Below are positions 17,295-28,002 of a stretch of DNA of 64,000 nt, piece after piece. The stretch's first letter is position 1. The number at the start of each line of letters is the position of its first letter. The notes under the pieces were generated by a model that worked only from the letters and a program-made list of their open reading frames with translations, ran no database searches and was not told the DNA's origin. The stretch comes from SAR116 cluster alpha proteobacterium HIMB100 (GTDB taxonomy: Bacteria; Pseudomonadota; Alphaproteobacteria; Puniceispirillales; Puniceispirillaceae). Both the position numbers and the translations under genes were made by a program. The stretch covers positions 1 to 64,000 of the forward strand of contig AFXB01000001.1 of the NCBI GenBank assembly GCA_000238815.2. Reading direction: 5' to 3'.

Positions 17295-18554
17295 ATGAGC
17301 ATTGAGATGACAGATACGGCCCTACACCAGACACCAGGCTTTGATGCTGCTGAAATCCGGGCCCAGTTTCCGATCCTGAACCAACAGGTCAATGGCAAGC
17401 CACTGGTCTATCTGGATTCAGCGGCCTCTGCCCAGAAACCGCAACTGGTTCTGGATACGCTGGCCTCTGCCTACAGCCAGACCTATGCAAATGTGCATCG
17501 TGGTCTGCATTATTTGTCTGAAGCGTCAACAGACGCTTATGAAGCGGTACGGGGCAAGGTGGCCCGACTTATCGGCGCGCGGTCTGAATCAGAAGTGGTC
17601 TTTACCTCTGGCGCGACAATGGCCTTGAACCTGATTGCGCAGTGTTATGGCAACACCTATTTGTCTGAAGGGGACGAGGTTTTGATCTCGGTGGCTGATC
17701 ATCACGCCAATATTGTGCCCTGGCATCTTTTGGGCGGGCGTGTGGGGGCAAAGACCATTGCCGCTCCGGTTGATGCTGACGGCAGCTTTAATATGGACAG
17801 CTTTAAAGCGCATATTTCGCCGCGCACAAAGATCATCTCCATTCCGCATGTCTCTAATGTGTTGGGCACTGTATTTCCGGTTGCTGAAATTGCGGCTGTT
17901 GCGCATGAAAATGGGGCGGTCTGTGTTGTTGATGGCTGTCAGGGGGTCACGCATCTGCCTGTTGATGTGGCTGAACTGGGCTGTGATTTTTATGTCTTCT
18001 CAGGCCACAAACTCTATGGGCCGAGCGGCATTGGTGTATGCTGGGGCCGGGCAGAGATTTGGGCAGAACTGCCGCCATTCCTGGGTGGCGGGGATATGAT
18101 CGATGATGTGGATGCTGACCGGTCAACCTATGCTGAACCGCCCTTGCGGTTTGAAGCAGGTACACCGCCAATTGCTGAATGTATCGGCCTTGGCGCGGCG
18201 GTTGATTTTGTCCAGCAGATCGGTATGGCCAATTTGCGGGATCATGAAATGGATATGCTACGCTATGGGCACCAGCGTCTGGCATCTGTCAAGGGGCTGA
18301 ACTTCATTGGCACGGCCGCGGGTAAATCAGGGGTGATTTCCTTTACGCTTGACGCTGCACATCCGCATGATATTTCCACGCTGATTGATCAGGATGGCGT
18401 GGCCATTCGTGCTGGCCATCACTGTGCGCAGCCCCTGATGAAATTTTACGGGCTGAGCTCTACCGCCCGCGCCTCTGTCGGGGTCTATACGCAAACCTCT
18501 GATTTTGACGCATTGGCAGACGCGCTTGAAAAAGTTAACCGGATTTTCAGCTGA
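17295..18554 (+). CDS. sufS: SufS-type cysteine desulfurase
   Basis: 419 residues, PLP-dependent class V fold. The PLP Lys is in FYVFSGHKLYGPSGIG and the persulfide-forming Cys in RAGHHCAQPLMKFYG, marking group II (SufS). It removes sulfur from cysteine for cluster assembly. No SufE or SufU gene is in the window, so the sulfur relay partner is elsewhere, unless SufT or another protein substitutes. An internal ATG at 17310 is an alternative start. Confidence 0.96.
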   Translation: MSIEMTDTALHQTPGFDAAEIRAQFPILNQQVNGKPLVYLDSAASAQKPQLVLDTLASAYSQTYANVHRGLHYLSEASTDAYEAVRGKVARLIGARSESEVVFTSGATMALNLIAQCYGNTYLSEGDEVLISVADHHANIVPWHLLGGRVGAKTIAAPVDADGSFNMDSFKAHISPRTKIISIPHVSNVLGTVFPVAEIAAVAHENGAVCVVDGCQGVTHLPVDVAELGCDFYVFSGHKLYGPSGIGVCWGRAEIWAELPPFLGGGDMIDDVDADRSTYAEPPLRFEAGTPPIAECIGLGAAVDFVQQIGMANLRDHEMDMLRYGHQRLASVKGLNFIGTAAGKSGVISFTLDAAHPHDISTLIDQDGVAIRAGHHCAQPLMKFYGLSSTARASVGVYTQTSDFDALADALEKVNRIFS

Positions 18555-18572
18555 CCAAAAGCGAGACCAGAT

Positions 18573-19010
18573 ATGACCGGCACATCCTCATCTCCTGGCA
18601 AGGCTTTCGCCGAAGACGGGCCGTCTTTAGCCGATTTCCTGCCTGACACCTCATCTGGCTACACCGCCTATGCAGGTACAGCTCACGGCGAAGGGACGGG
18701 CGCGACCCTTTCAGAAGACGCGGTCGTCACCGCCTTGAAAACGGTGAAGGATCCTGAAATTCCGGTCAATATCTATGATTTGGGACTGATCTATGAGGTT
18801 CTGCGGCATGAAGATGGTAATGTTGATATCAGCATGTCCTTAACCGCACCTGGCTGTCCTGTTGCTGGCGAGATGCCGGCACAGGTCGCAGAAGCTGTGG
18901 CGGCTGTGGAGGGGGCGGGCCGCATTGCGGTTACGCTGGTCTGGGAGCCGGCCTGGACACCAGATCGGATGAGCGAAGATGCCAAACTGGCTCTTGATTA
19001 CGGGTTTTAA
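18573..19010 (+). CDS. sufT: SufT (DUF59/MIP18-type Fe-S maturation factor)
   Basis: 145 residues. A ~45-residue Ser/Gly-rich N-terminal extension precedes the MIP18 domain with VKDPEIPVNIYDLGLIYEV and the Cys motif SLTAPGCPVAGEMP. The domain ends in VTLVWEPAWTPDRMSEDAKLALDYGF, typical of SufT. The family aids [4Fe-4S] insertion, notably into aconitase and lipoate synthase. It is 18 bases after sufS. Confidence 0.93.
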   Translation: MTGTSSSPGKAFAEDGPSLADFLPDTSSGYTAYAGTAHGEGTGATLSEDAVVTALKTVKDPEIPVNIYDLGLIYEVLRHEDGNVDISMSLTAPGCPVAGEMPAQVAEAVAAVEGAGRIAVTLVWEPAWTPDRMSEDAKLALDYGF

Positions 19011-19046
19011 TCAGCGCAGGATAGACAAGAACAGGAGTGTGATGAG

Positions 19047-19424
19047 ATGACACAGACTGACCAGAATACAACAACGCCTTTCGGCACAGGCCAGCCTATC
19101 CTGACCTTAACGGATGCGGCAGCAGCACAGGCGCGTAAATTAATGGGCAAGGCAGATAGCGAGGCAATTGGCCTTCGTGTCGGCATTAAAACAGCTGGCT
19201 GTTCCGGCTTGCAATATCAGGTAGAATTCGCCAAAGACCAAAAGCCTTTCGAAGATAAAATCGAAGATAAAGGCGTGACCATTTTTATCGATCCTGCCGC
19301 GGTGATGTTCATTATCGGCTCTGAAATGGATTGGGCAGAAGATAAATTTGCCTCATCTTTCACCTTTACCAACCCCAATGAAACCGCGCGTTGCGGCTGT
19401 GGGGAGAGCTTTACAGTCTCCTAG
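19047..19424 (+). CDS. sufA: A-type Fe-S carrier SufA/ErpA
   Basis: 125 residues of the HesB/IscA family. The three ligand Cys are in KTAGCSGLQYQVEF and the C-terminal RCGCGESF. It accepts clusters from SufBCD and delivers them to targets. AGGAG lies 9 bases before the ATG. Its stop is directly followed by the exporter's ATG, with no gap. Confidence 0.93.
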   Translation: MTQTDQNTTTPFGTGQPILTLTDAAAAQARKLMGKADSEAIGLRVGIKTAGCSGLQYQVEFAKDQKPFEDKIEDKGVTIFIDPAAVMFIIGSEMDWAEDKFASSFTFTNPNETARCGCGESFTVS

Positions 19425-21272
19425 ATGACAAACCACGCACCACAGCCGCCAGACCGGGCCCGGACCCGGACTATGGCCGGGCTGCTCTGGGAAATTGCCC
19501 GTTATGCCGCCCCGCGCGGCAACCGCTCTATCCGGAACCGGATCATCGGTGCCTTCTTGTGTCTTGTGCTGGCCAAAGCTTCAAATATCATCACCCCTCT
19601 TTTATATGGCTGGTCTGTTGATCTGGTGAATGGCGATAACGGCTTTTCCATGATGATCCTCTGGTATCTTTTAGGGGGCTATGCCTTATCCCGCCTTGGC
19701 CAGCAGATTTTCTCAGAAGCCAAGGAATATCTGTTCAGCCGGGTCGCCCAGCGGGCGGTCAGGGCAGCCGCAATGACTGCCTTTACCCATCTTCATGGGT
19801 TGTCGATGCGGTTTCATCTGGACCGCCAGACAGGCGGGCTGACCCGGGCGATTGAACGCGGGGCAAAAGGCATGGAATTCCTGATGACCAGCGCGGCGTT
19901 TGAAGTTGTGCCTCTTCTGATTGAAGTGATTTTTGTCAGCGCCTTGTTATGGGGCTTATTTGGCTTTGAATATGCGGTGATTACCTTTGTAACTGTCTGT
20001 TTATATGCGCTCTTTACTTTGAAAGTAACGGAATGGCGGATGAAATTCCGCCGCCAGATGAACAGCGCAGATGAACAGGCCGCCACCAAGGCTGTGGACA
20101 GCCTCATAAATTACGAAACGGTGAAATATTTCAACGCTGAAGCTGCTGAAGCAGATCGCTATAATCAGTCCATGCGGGCTTATGAAGATGCCGCAGTTCT
20201 GTCACGCACCTCACTGGCGGCAGTGAATATCGGACAAGGGGCGATTATCGCGCTGGGGCTGGTTCTGATTATGGGGATAGCCGGACATGACATCCAGCAG
20301 GGCAATCTGTCTGTTGGTGATTTTGTCACGGTAAACACCTATCTGTTACAGCTCTATCTGCCGTTGAATTTTCTGGGCTGGGTGTATCGTGAAATTCGCC
20401 AGTCCCTGATTGATCTTGAACGTATGTTCTCGCTGCTGGATGAACATCCAGATGTACGCGACCCTGACGGCGCATCGGCCCTTGACCTTGGTCAGGGAGA
20501 GGTGTGTTTTGAGGATGTGCATTTCGCCTATAAAGACAGGCCGATTTTGCAAGGGGTCAGCTTTACTGTGCCGGCGGGCAGGCGTGTCGCCATTGTCGGG
20601 CCTAGCGGGGCAGGCAAATCCACCATCTCTCGGCTGCTGTTTCGCTTTTATGACCCTGATCAGGGCCGGGTCTTGATTGATGGTCAGGATGTCCGCTCTG
20701 TACAACAGGCCTCTGTGCGGGGCGCGATTGGTGTTGTCCCCCAGGATAGTGTGATGTTTAACGCCACTATCGGCTATAATATCGGCTATGGCCGGCAGAG
20801 GGCCAGCCAGGCTGAAATTGAACAGGCCGCGTCTCTGGCCGCGATTGACGGACTTATCAGCCGCCTGCCAGAAGGCTATAACGCGTTGGTGGGCGAGCGC
20901 GGCCTGAAACTCTCTGGTGGTGAGAAACAACGTGTGGCAATCGCCCGGGCAATCCTGAAGCAACCGACTATTTTCCTGTTTGATGAGGCCACATCTGCGC
21001 TGGACAGCCAGACTGAAAAAGAAATTCAGGCCGCCTTGAACCAGGTCTCTGCCAGCCGCACCACCTTGGTGATTGCGCACCGGCTTTCGACCATTGTTGA
21101 TGCGGATGAAATTCTGGTGATGCAGGAGGGCCGGGTTGCTGAACGCGGCACGCATCAGGATTTGCTGGAAAAAGACGGGCTCTATGCAGCGATGTGGGAG
21201 CGCCAGTCCAAAGGCTTTGAGACAGACAGAGGAGAGGCAGCCCTTGATGTGGCTGCCCGCCAGGCAACATGA
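19425..21272 (+). CDS. Atm1/HMT1-type ABC exporter
   Basis: 615 residues: a six-helix transmembrane domain (about 40-330) fused to an ABC ATPase with Walker [10 protein letters not shown], signature [15 protein letters not shown] and Walker [11 protein letters not shown]. Residues resembling Atm1 glutathione sites ([13 protein letters not shown]) are present. Atm1-like exporters move glutathione persulfide or metal-thiol species and link to cytosolic Fe-S supply or metal tolerance. The start is immediately after sufA, so it belongs to the suf operon, which supports an Fe-S/sulfur-export role. Confidence 0.9.
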   Translation: MTNHAPQPPDRARTRTMAGLLWEIARYAAPRGNRSIRNRIIGAFLCLVLAKASNIITPLLYGWSVDLVNGDNGFSMMILWYLLGGYALSRLGQQIFSEAKEYLFSRVAQRAVRAAAMTAFTHLHGLSMRFHLDRQTGGLTRAIERGAKGMEFLMTSAAFEVVPLLIEVIFVSALLWGLFGFEYAVITFVTVCLYALFTLKVTEWRMKFRRQMNSADEQAATKAVDSLINYETVKYFNAEAAEADRYNQSMRAYEDAAVLSRTSLAAVNIGQGAIIALGLVLIMGIAGHDIQQGNLSVGDFVTVNTYLLQLYLPLNFLGWVYREIRQSLIDLERMFSLLDEHPDVRDPDGASALDLGQGEVCFEDVHFAYKDRPILQGVSFTVPAGRRVAIVGPSGAGKSTISRLLFRFYDPDQGRVLIDGQDVRSVQQASVRGAIGVVPQDSVMFNATIGYNIGYGRQRASQAEIEQAASLAAIDGLISRLPEGYNALVGERGLKLSGGEKQRVAIARAILKQPTIFLFDEATSALDSQTEKEIQAALNQVSASRTTLVIAHRLSTIVDADEILVMQEGRVAERGTHQDLLEKDGLYAAMWERQSKGFETDRGEAALDVAARQAT

Positions 21273-22240
21273 CGGTCTGGGCCTCAGTGGCGGTGGCCGC
21301 GGCGCAGCTCGATGCTGCTGCTCTTGTCGGCCAGCTTGGCGGGCGGGATATTCTGCTGCCTGCCAATGATAAACGGGCCTGGCCTGTGCGCGCGCATCTC
21401 TGGTCAGCTGGCCCGTCTGCACGGGGCAATGTCCTTATTCTGCCTGGCTTTACCGAATTTTGTGAAAAATATGCGCTGTTTGCCCGGGGTTTGGTTACAG
21501 CAGGTTATGACTGTCTCATCATTGACTGGCCGGGTCAGGGGCGCTCCGGCCAGCTTGGCGCGCATCAGCTGATTGTCCATCTTGACCATTTTTCTGCCTA
21601 TTATGATGCGCTGGATGAGGTGCTGGCTGAGGCAGGCTGGCAAGCGGAACGATTTTTTGTTTTTGGCCATTCTCTTGGCGGACATTTGGCTTTGAATATT
21701 GCCAGATCTAACCCGCATCTGGTCAGACGGCTGGTGTTATCTGCGCCAATGATTGTGCCCAAAGCCCCGCCGGTTTGGCTGACCCGCATCTTGGCGGGCT
21801 TGCTGGTCCGTTCAGGCTTTCGTTATCGGGCGCTGCCTTTTGTCACAATGCCCAGCCTTGAACAGCGGCGGAAATTCCGGCTGAATAATCTGCTGACCCG
21901 CTGTTCTGAAGGTTATGACCGGCAATACCAAATTTTTGAAACCCGTCCAGATCTCAGGCGTGTGCATGCCTCTGTGGGCTGGATCGCAGCTGCCTTTGCC
22001 TCTTGTGCGGAAACCACGCTCAACCCTGCCTTCATGGCTGCTGTTGATGTGCCCACACTTGCGTTCATGGCAGGTGATGAAGGTGTGGTTGACCCTGCCG
22101 CCAGCCGCCATATGCTGGCCTATCTGCCTGACTGTCGTCTGGTCTGGTTTGCTGAAGCACGGCATGAGCTGCTCTCTGAGCTGCCTGAGGTGACGTCCCG
22201 GCTATATGCTGAACTGGATCAGTTTCTGGCTGCAGATTAA
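21269..22240 (+). CDS. alpha/beta-hydrolase (lysophospholipase-like)
   Basis: 323 residues. The nucleophile elbow is FVFGHSLGGHLALN (about residues 128-141). The oxyanion motif precedes it (LILPGFTEFCEKYALFARGL), and a late catalytic His lies in ARHELLSEL. The sequence resembles the PldB/monoglyceride-lipase group. It overlaps the exporter gene by ATGA, so it is translationally coupled to the end of the suf operon, an odd position for a lipase. The substrate is unknown. Confidence 0.85.
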   Translation: MTVWASVAVAAAQLDAAALVGQLGGRDILLPANDKRAWPVRAHLWSAGPSARGNVLILPGFTEFCEKYALFARGLVTAGYDCLIIDWPGQGRSGQLGAHQLIVHLDHFSAYYDALDEVLAEAGWQAERFFVFGHSLGGHLALNIARSNPHLVRRLVLSAPMIVPKAPPVWLTRILAGLLVRSGFRYRALPFVTMPSLEQRRKFRLNNLLTRCSEGYDRQYQIFETRPDLRRVHASVGWIAAAFASCAETTLNPAFMAAVDVPTLAFMAGDEGVVDPAASRHMLAYLPDCRLVWFAEARHELLSELPEVTSRLYAELDQFLAAD

Positions 22241-22272
22241 ACAGACCAGAGAACAACCGAAATGGGCTCTGC

Positions 22273-23031
22273 TTAAGGGGCGAATTGTTCTGAGATAATC
22301 CGCTCTGGCAGGCCGCGCCCGGGATCATATAACAGCGGGATAGAGATATCCTGACGCTGCCAGATATCCACAGCAGTGATATGTCTGAACTCCACATTAT
22401 CCGCCGTAACCGATTGCGGCCTGAAATCAGGCTCCCGTACCTCAATATGCACCCGGCTTTTTGCGGGCAGCAAAGCCCCGCGCCAGCGTCTGGGCCGGAA
22501 GGCGGAAATCGGTGTCAGTGCCAAAAGCTCGGCCCCGATCGGCAAAATAGGGCCATGTGCAGACAGATTATAGGCGGTTGATCCGGCAGGGGTGGCCACC
22601 AGAACCCCGTCACAGACCAGCATCTCCATTTCCCGTTTGCCATTGATATCAATCGCACAATGCGCCGCGTTATGGGTCTGGCGCAACAGCGCCACCTCAT
22701 TCATTGCCAGCGCTTCATGGGTTTCCCCTGTAATGGTGGTGGCGGCCATCTGCAGCGGGTGTAATTCAGCCCGGTCAGCAGCGGCGATCCGCTCGGGCAG
22801 GGCGTCATCTCCATACTCATTCATTAAAAACCCAATGCGCCCGCAATTCAGCCCGAATAAAGGCAGGTTATGGCGGATGGAATCACGCATCGCCTGCAGC
22901 ATCTGTCCATCACCGCCCAGAACCACAATCACATCTGCGTTTTCAATCTCTGTCTGGCCGTATTTGCCGGTCAGCTGGGCCAGCCGCGCTTGTGAATCTG
23001 CATGGGTTGACGCGGCAAAATGAAGCTTCAT
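22273..23031 (-). CDS. nadK: NAD kinase
   Basis: 252 residues from the ATG at 23031; a longer frame to 23091 has no ribosome-binding site. It phosphorylates NAD to NADP. The GGDG motif is in VIVVLGGDGQMLQAMRDS, the NE motif in MNEVALLRQTHNAA, and CDGVLVATPAGSTAYNLSAHGPILP is the conserved substrate loop. Convergent with the hydrolase gene. Confidence 0.95.
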   Translation of the reverse strand: MKLHFAASTHADSQARLAQLTGKYGQTEIENADVIVVLGGDGQMLQAMRDSIRHNLPLFGLNCGRIGFLMNEYGDDALPERIAAADRAELHPLQMAATTITGETHEALAMNEVALLRQTHNAAHCAIDINGKREMEMLVCDGVLVATPAGSTAYNLSAHGPILPIGAELLALTPISAFRPRRWRGALLPAKSRVHIEVREPDFRPQSVTADNVEFRHITAVDIWQRQDISIPLLYDPGRGLPERIISEQFAP

Positions 23032-23219
23032 GTCAGCACCTGTCTTTATCTTGGCTATCGCTGTATCTTCTTCTATACAGCAAAACCACACCGTCAGACC
23101 AGTGCTTCATGCACAGCCGCTTGACGGAATAGTCACTGTTTTCACCTTGCTCTTCACGGGGGACTGGTTCTAAATCTGCAGTCAGCATATCTGGATCAAC
23201 GTCAAAAGAAGCGAAAACC

Positions 23220-24110
23220 ATGTCAGATTTTGATATCGCCCCAGACCCGCACGCGCCGGGGCTGACCACATCCTTATCGGGCGTGGATGCAACTGGACAG
23301 CAGGTTGATTTGCCTGTGGTCACGGAAAAACCCCTGACCATTTATCTGAACCGCCAGGAAATTGTCACGGCGATGACTCTTGGCGACCGGCCTGAACAGA
23401 TGGCGGTCGGGTTTTTATATAACCAGAATATGCTGCAGCACGGCGATCAGATTACCGGCATTGATTATGATGATGATCTGTCTGTGGTGATTGTCCGCAC
23501 CGCGCATGAAACAGATTATGAAGCCAGGCTGCAGAAGAAAATCCGCACTTCCGGCTGTGCTCAGGGAACGGTTTTTGGTGATATCATGGATCGGTTTGAC
23601 CAGGTGGAGCTCAACCCGGATATGCGGATTTCCACGCGCCAGCTGATGCATTTGTCCAAACAGATAAACACCGCCCCCAGCCTGTATCTTACCGCCGGGG
23701 CGATCCATGGCTGCGTGCTTTGTACAGCAGATAAACCCCTGATTTATGTCGAAGATATCGGCCGTCACAACGCGGTTGATAAAATTGCCGGATTTATGTT
23801 TATGGAACAGATTTCAGCTGATGATAAATTGTTCTACACCACTGGCCGGCTGACCTCTGAAATGGTGATTAAAACAGTTCTGATGGGGATTTCTGTGCTG
23901 GTTTCCCGCTCCGGCTTTACAGAAGCAGGTGTTCGGCTGGCCCGTCAGGCAGGGCTGACCCTTATTGGCCGGGCCAAGGGATCACGCTTTGTTGCCTTAT
24001 CTGGTCAGCAGCGGATCATTTTTGACGCGGATGAGGCAGACAGACAAGCTGCAGCGGCTGCGGACAAGCCGTCTGCCCAGCGGGCCAGCCAGCAGGACAG
24101 TTCCCGATGA
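23220..24110 (+). CDS. fdhD: formate dehydrogenase accessory sulfurtransferase FdhD
   Basis: 296 residues. FdhD moves sulfur to the molybdenum cofactor of formate dehydrogenase. The family stretches VEDIGRHNAVDKIAGFMF, FYTTGRLTSEMVIKTVLMGISVLVSRS and GLTLIGRAKGSRF are all visible. The sulfur-carrying loop here holds a single Cys (RTSGCAQGT) where many members have CxxC. It overlaps mobA by ATGA. The client enzyme lies about 18 kb away in this window. Confidence 0.94.
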   Translation: MSDFDIAPDPHAPGLTTSLSGVDATGQQVDLPVVTEKPLTIYLNRQEIVTAMTLGDRPEQMAVGFLYNQNMLQHGDQITGIDYDDDLSVVIVRTAHETDYEARLQKKIRTSGCAQGTVFGDIMDRFDQVELNPDMRISTRQLMHLSKQINTAPSLYLTAGAIHGCVLCTADKPLIYVEDIGRHNAVDKIAGFMFMEQISADDKLFYTTGRLTSEMVIKTVLMGISVLVSRSGFTEAGVRLARQAGLTLIGRAKGSRFVALSGQQRIIFDADEADRQAAAAADKPSAQRASQQDSSR

Positions 24111-24718
24111 TCTCTGCTGTGGATATTGCGGTCGGGTTTCTGGCCGGCGGTCAGGCCCGGCGTATGGGGGGGCAGGATAAACCCTTTATCTCGGTCGGCG
24201 GCCAGACCATTTTGGATCGCCAGCTGGCGGTCACCGCCCAGCATTCTGTTCGTCTGATTAATGCCAATGGGGATCTGAGCCGCTTTTCTGGCTATGGTCT
24301 GCCGGTTGTCGCTGATAATATTGCCGACTGGCCCGGGCCTCTTGCCGGCATTTTGGCCTGTCTTGACTGGTTGGCAGAAACCCATCCCAAATGCGATCTG
24401 ATGCTGTCTTGTGCGACGGACGCGCCCTTTATCCCGTCTGATCTGGCTGCGCGATTGCTGGCAGAACGTAACGCACAGGGTGCGGTTCTGGCACAGGCCC
24501 GCTCTTCTGGCCGTCGCCATCCTGTATTTGGCCTCTGGCCTGTGGCGTTAAGAGCTGAGCTGCGCAGTGCTTTGCTGGATGACGGTATCCGCAAGATTGA
24601 CGATTTCTCAAATCGTTTTTCGGTGGCCATAGTCGAATTTTCCGGTGAGCCTGATCCGTTTTCCAATGTTAATCGCCCTGAAGATGTTACCGCTGCTCAG
24701 GCAGCATTTGACCGGTAA
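24107..24718 (+). CDS. mobA: molybdenum cofactor guanylyltransferase MobA
   Basis: 203 residues. It adds GMP to Mo-molybdopterin to form the guanine-dinucleotide cofactor used by DMSO-reductase-family enzymes such as formate dehydrogenase. The nucleotide-binding start FLAGGQARRMGGQDKPFISVGG and the SCATDAPFIPSDLAARL metal motif are diagnostic. Coupled to fdhD by a 4-base overlap, giving a two-gene FDH cofactor module. Confidence 0.93.
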   Translation: MISAVDIAVGFLAGGQARRMGGQDKPFISVGGQTILDRQLAVTAQHSVRLINANGDLSRFSGYGLPVVADNIADWPGPLAGILACLDWLAETHPKCDLMLSCATDAPFIPSDLAARLLAERNAQGAVLAQARSSGRRHPVFGLWPVALRAELRSALLDDGIRKIDDFSNRFSVAIVEFSGEPDPFSNVNRPEDVTAAQAAFDR

Positions 24719-24809
24719 GTGGTGAAAATTCGTCGCTTTTTGCCGGATATCCTGCTACACAGACTTCAACTGTATATCTTGACTGACCTAATCATAAAGG
24801 CTGGCTGTC

Positions 24810-25742
24810 ATGACCACACCTGATGTTGTCACACAAATGTTTTCGGCTTACCAGACCGCGCTGCGGACACTGGAATTGCGCCAGGGCGCGGCTTTTAACA
24901 ATGCGCTTGACCTTCTGGCCGGGACAACAGGCAATGTGATTGTTTGCGGTATGGGCAAATCAGGGCTTGTCGGGGCAAAAATTGCGGCGACTCTGACCTC
25001 TACCGGTACACCGGCTGTGGTTTTGCATCCTGCTGAGGCGATGCATGGCGATCTGGGTATTGTGCGCGGCACTGATGTGGTCATTCTGATCTCAAATTCA
25101 GGAGAAACAGAAGAAATCACGCGGCTTCTGCCAGCTTTGAAACGCCTGTCTGTGCCCTTGATCGCGCTGGTTGGCAATACAGAATCCACCATGGCCCGTG
25201 CGGCTGATATCTGCCTGGATGCGGCAATTGACCGCGAAGCCTGTCCGCTTAACCTGGCGCCGACCACCTCTACTTTGGCTGCACTTGTGCTTGGCGATGC
25301 GCTGGCAGTGGCGCTGATGGACAGGCGTGGCTTTCGTCCGGCTGATTTTGCCGCCACCCATCCCGGTGGCAAGCTGGGTAAACAGCTTTTGCACACTGCA
25401 AAAGATCATATGCGCAGTCATGATTTGCCCTTTGTTGCGCCAGGCACACTGATGTCAGAGGTTGTGGCGGTGATGACTGAAGGGCGGTTGGGTCTGGCTC
25501 TTGTCGGGACTTCAGATGATCTGCGCGGCATTATCACTGATGGGGATTTGCGCCGGACCTTGCTAGAAGCACCAGATCTGACCAGCCGTTCAGCAGAACA
25601 GGTAATGAACCCCGCCCCGCAGACCATCTCTGCTGATGCACCTTATGGTCAGGCTGAAGAGGTGATGCTGGATGCCCGGATTCAGGCACTCGTAGTGATG
25701 TCTGAAGACCAGCATGTCGCGGGTGTAATCCAGATATTCTAA
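24810..25742 (+). CDS. kdsD: KpsF/GutQ-type arabinose-5-phosphate isomerase
   Basis: 310 residues. The SIS domain (about 30-170) has VIVCGMGKSGLVGAKIAATL and HPAEAMHGDLG; two CBS domains (about 205-310) follow. It converts ribulose-5-phosphate to arabinose-5-phosphate for Kdo and lipopolysaccharide synthesis. AAAGG lies 10 bases before the ATG. It is followed closely by queA but is functionally separate. Confidence 0.92.
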   Translation: MTTPDVVTQMFSAYQTALRTLELRQGAAFNNALDLLAGTTGNVIVCGMGKSGLVGAKIAATLTSTGTPAVVLHPAEAMHGDLGIVRGTDVVILISNSGETEEITRLLPALKRLSVPLIALVGNTESTMARAADICLDAAIDREACPLNLAPTTSTLAALVLGDALAVALMDRRGFRPADFAATHPGGKLGKQLLHTAKDHMRSHDLPFVAPGTLMSEVVAVMTEGRLGLALVGTSDDLRGIITDGDLRRTLLEAPDLTSRSAEQVMNPAPQTISADAPYGQAEEVMLDARIQALVVMSEDQHVAGVIQIF

Positions 25743-25765
25743 CCTTTCTTCTGCAGGGCCGCCAC

Positions 25766-26857
25766 ATGACTGAGCATCCCAGCCTGTTGGCTGACTTTGA
25801 TTATCATCTGCCTGAAGAGTTGATTGCACAGGAACCTGCCCGCCCGCGCGAGGCAGCACGGTTACTGGATGCGACTGGTCCGGCTTTATCTGACCATATT
25901 ATCGCTGATCTGCCGCGTCTGTTGCGCGCTGGTGATTTGCTGGTGGTTAATAATACCTCTGTTCTGCCTGCTGCTCTGATTGGCCAGCGCGGTGCAGGGC
26001 GGGCCCGGATTAATCTGCATCGCCGCCTGTCTGCTGACACCTGGCTTGCCTTTGCCAAACCGGCCAAGAAATGCCCGCCCGGAACAGAGATTACTTTTGC
26101 TGACGGGTTTTCGGCTGTGGTGACAGACCGGGCAGATGGCGGCGAGGTCACCTTGCGGTTCTCTGTGGCCGGAGAGGCACTTGATGCATGTTTGCACCAG
26201 CATGGCCAGATGCCGCTGCCGCCCTATATCCGGCGTCCTGACGGGGCTGGTGAGGCGGATAAGCACGATTATCAGACTATGTTTGCTACCCATGCTGGGG
26301 CTGTGGCTGCCCCCACCGCGGGTCTGCATTTCACAGACGGGCTAAGGGACCAGCTGCTGGCGGCCGGGGTGAAATTTGCCGAAGTCACTTTACATGTTGG
26401 CGCCGGGACTTTTCTGCCGGTCAAGGTTGATAAGATCAGCGATCACAAAATGCATACAGAATGGGGCAGCCTGTCAACAGAAACGGTTCAGGCGATCCAG
26501 AACACCAAGGCCTCAGGGGGACGGGTTATTGCGGTTGGCACAACCTGTTTGCGTATTTTGGAAGCTGCCTTCAGCCATCATGGTCATCTGGCCCCCTTTA
26601 CCGGAGAGACGGATATTTTCATCACGCCAGGATATCAATTTGGCGTGATAGATATGTTATTGACCAATTTTCATCTGCCGAAATCGACATTGCTGATGTT
26701 GGTCTCTGCTTTTTCCGGTTATGATTTTATCAAATCAGCCTATGCCCACGCGTTTGTTTCCGGTTACCGGTTTTTCAGCTATGGTGATGCGTGCCTGCTG
26801 GCATGCCGGAACCAGCTTGCCGCTGACAACATACAGATGAGAGAAGGTGATGGCTAA
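25766..26857 (+). CDS. queA: tRNA S-adenosylmethionine ribosyltransferase-isomerase QueA
   Basis: 363 residues. It transfers ribose from SAM to 7-aminomethyl-7-deazaguanine in tRNA, giving epoxyqueuosine. [24 protein letters not shown] is the family start; [11 protein letters not shown] and [13 protein letters not shown] are core motifs. It overlaps tgt and begins the queA-tgt-queG operon. Confidence 0.96.
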   Translation: MTEHPSLLADFDYHLPEELIAQEPARPREAARLLDATGPALSDHIIADLPRLLRAGDLLVVNNTSVLPAALIGQRGAGRARINLHRRLSADTWLAFAKPAKKCPPGTEITFADGFSAVVTDRADGGEVTLRFSVAGEALDACLHQHGQMPLPPYIRRPDGAGEADKHDYQTMFATHAGAVAAPTAGLHFTDGLRDQLLAAGVKFAEVTLHVGAGTFLPVKVDKISDHKMHTEWGSLSTETVQAIQNTKASGGRVIAVGTTCLRILEAAFSHHGHLAPFTGETDIFITPGYQFGVIDMLLTNFHLPKSTLLMLVSAFSGYDFIKSAYAHAFVSGYRFFSYGDACLLACRNQLAADNIQMREGDG

Positions 26858-27998
26858 TCATTCAGATTCACGTCCTGACTTTGGCTTTACCCTGTTGGGC
26901 ACGGACGGGGCAGCGCGTCGCGGCCGCGTGACCACCGGTTTTGGCGTGGTTGAAACGCCTGCTTTCATGCCTGTGGGTACAGCAGCCTCTGTAAAAGCGA
27001 TGATGCCTAATCAGGTTGCGTCTACCGGGGCCCAGATTATTTTGTCCAACACCTATCATCTTATGTTGCGGCCTGGTCCGGAAAGGGTGGAACGGTTGGG
27101 TGGTGTGCGTGCCCTGATGGGCTGGGATGGTCCGCTGCTGACCGATTCTGGTGGCTTTCAGGTCATGTCGCTTGGCCCGCTGCGCAAAATCACTGAACAA
27201 GGGGTCAGCTTTAAATCTCATCTCGACGGCACAGTTTATGACTTAACCCCTGAACGCTCTATCCAGATTCAGCATATGCTGGATGCGACCATCACTATGG
27301 CGTTTGATGAATGTACACCTTTTCCTGCCACCCATGACGAGGCTGCCGCCAGCATGCAGCTGTCTATGCGCTGGGCTGAACGTTCACGTGCTGCCTTCGT
27401 GGTGCGCACAGGATATGGCCAGTTCGGCATTGTTCAGGGCTCTGTTTATGAAGATTTGCGGCATGGATCGATTAAGGCGCTGACCGATATCGGCTTTGAA
27501 GGCTATGCGATTGGCGGTCTGGCTGTGGGCGAGGGGCAGAAAGCGATGTTTGACACGCTTGATGTGACTTGTCCTGCGATGCCGGATGATAAGCCGCGTT
27601 ACCTGATGGGTGTGGGCAAACCAGCTGATATTGTCGGTGCGGTCCGGCGCGGTGTGGATATGTTTGATTGTGTGATGCCAACCCGTTCAGGGCGCACCGC
27701 CCAGGGCTTTACCCGCTGGGGTCCGGTCAATATCCGGAATGCCCGTCATGCTGAAGATTTGCGCCCGCTGGATGAAACCTGTTCGTGTCCGGCCTGCACC
27801 CGTTTTTCCCGCGCCTATCTGCATCATTTGTTCAAGGCTGATGAAATTCAGGGACTGATGCTGCTGACCTGGCATAATCTGCAGCATTATCAGGATTTGA
27901 TGGCCGGATTGCGTAGCGCGATAGACGCAGGCAGGCTGGATGATTTTGCAGCTGCCTTTGACGCGGAGCAGGCGCGCGGCGATATTCCGCCGCTATAG
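26850..27998 (+). CDS. tgt: queuine tRNA-ribosyltransferase
   Basis: About 382 residues. It swaps guanine-34 of tRNAs with GUN anticodons for preQ1. The general acid Asp is in [11 protein letters not shown], the nucleophile Asp in [13 protein letters not shown], and zinc is bound by CSCPACTRF plus a later His (YLHHLF). It overlaps queA by 8 bases from the ATG at 26850; a GTG one codon earlier is also possible. Confidence 0.96.
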   Translation: MANHSDSRPDFGFTLLGTDGAARRGRVTTGFGVVETPAFMPVGTAASVKAMMPNQVASTGAQIILSNTYHLMLRPGPERVERLGGVRALMGWDGPLLTDSGGFQVMSLGPLRKITEQGVSFKSHLDGTVYDLTPERSIQIQHMLDATITMAFDECTPFPATHDEAAASMQLSMRWAERSRAAFVVRTGYGQFGIVQGSVYEDLRHGSIKALTDIGFEGYAIGGLAVGEGQKAMFDTLDVTCPAMPDDKPRYLMGVGKPADIVGAVRRGVDMFDCVMPTRSGRTAQGFTRWGPVNIRNARHAEDLRPLDETCSCPACTRFSRAYLHHLFKADEIQGLMLLTWHNLQHYQDLMAGLRSAIDAGRLDDFAAAFDAEQARGDIPPL

Positions 27999-28002
27999 GG
28001 TT

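Noticed and set aside
20346-21422. 358-codon open frame on the minus strand opposite the Atm1-type exporter
   Set aside because: It lies antisense to a clear ABC exporter and the following hydrolase start, has no family features and is Arg/Gln/His-rich as antisense shadows are.
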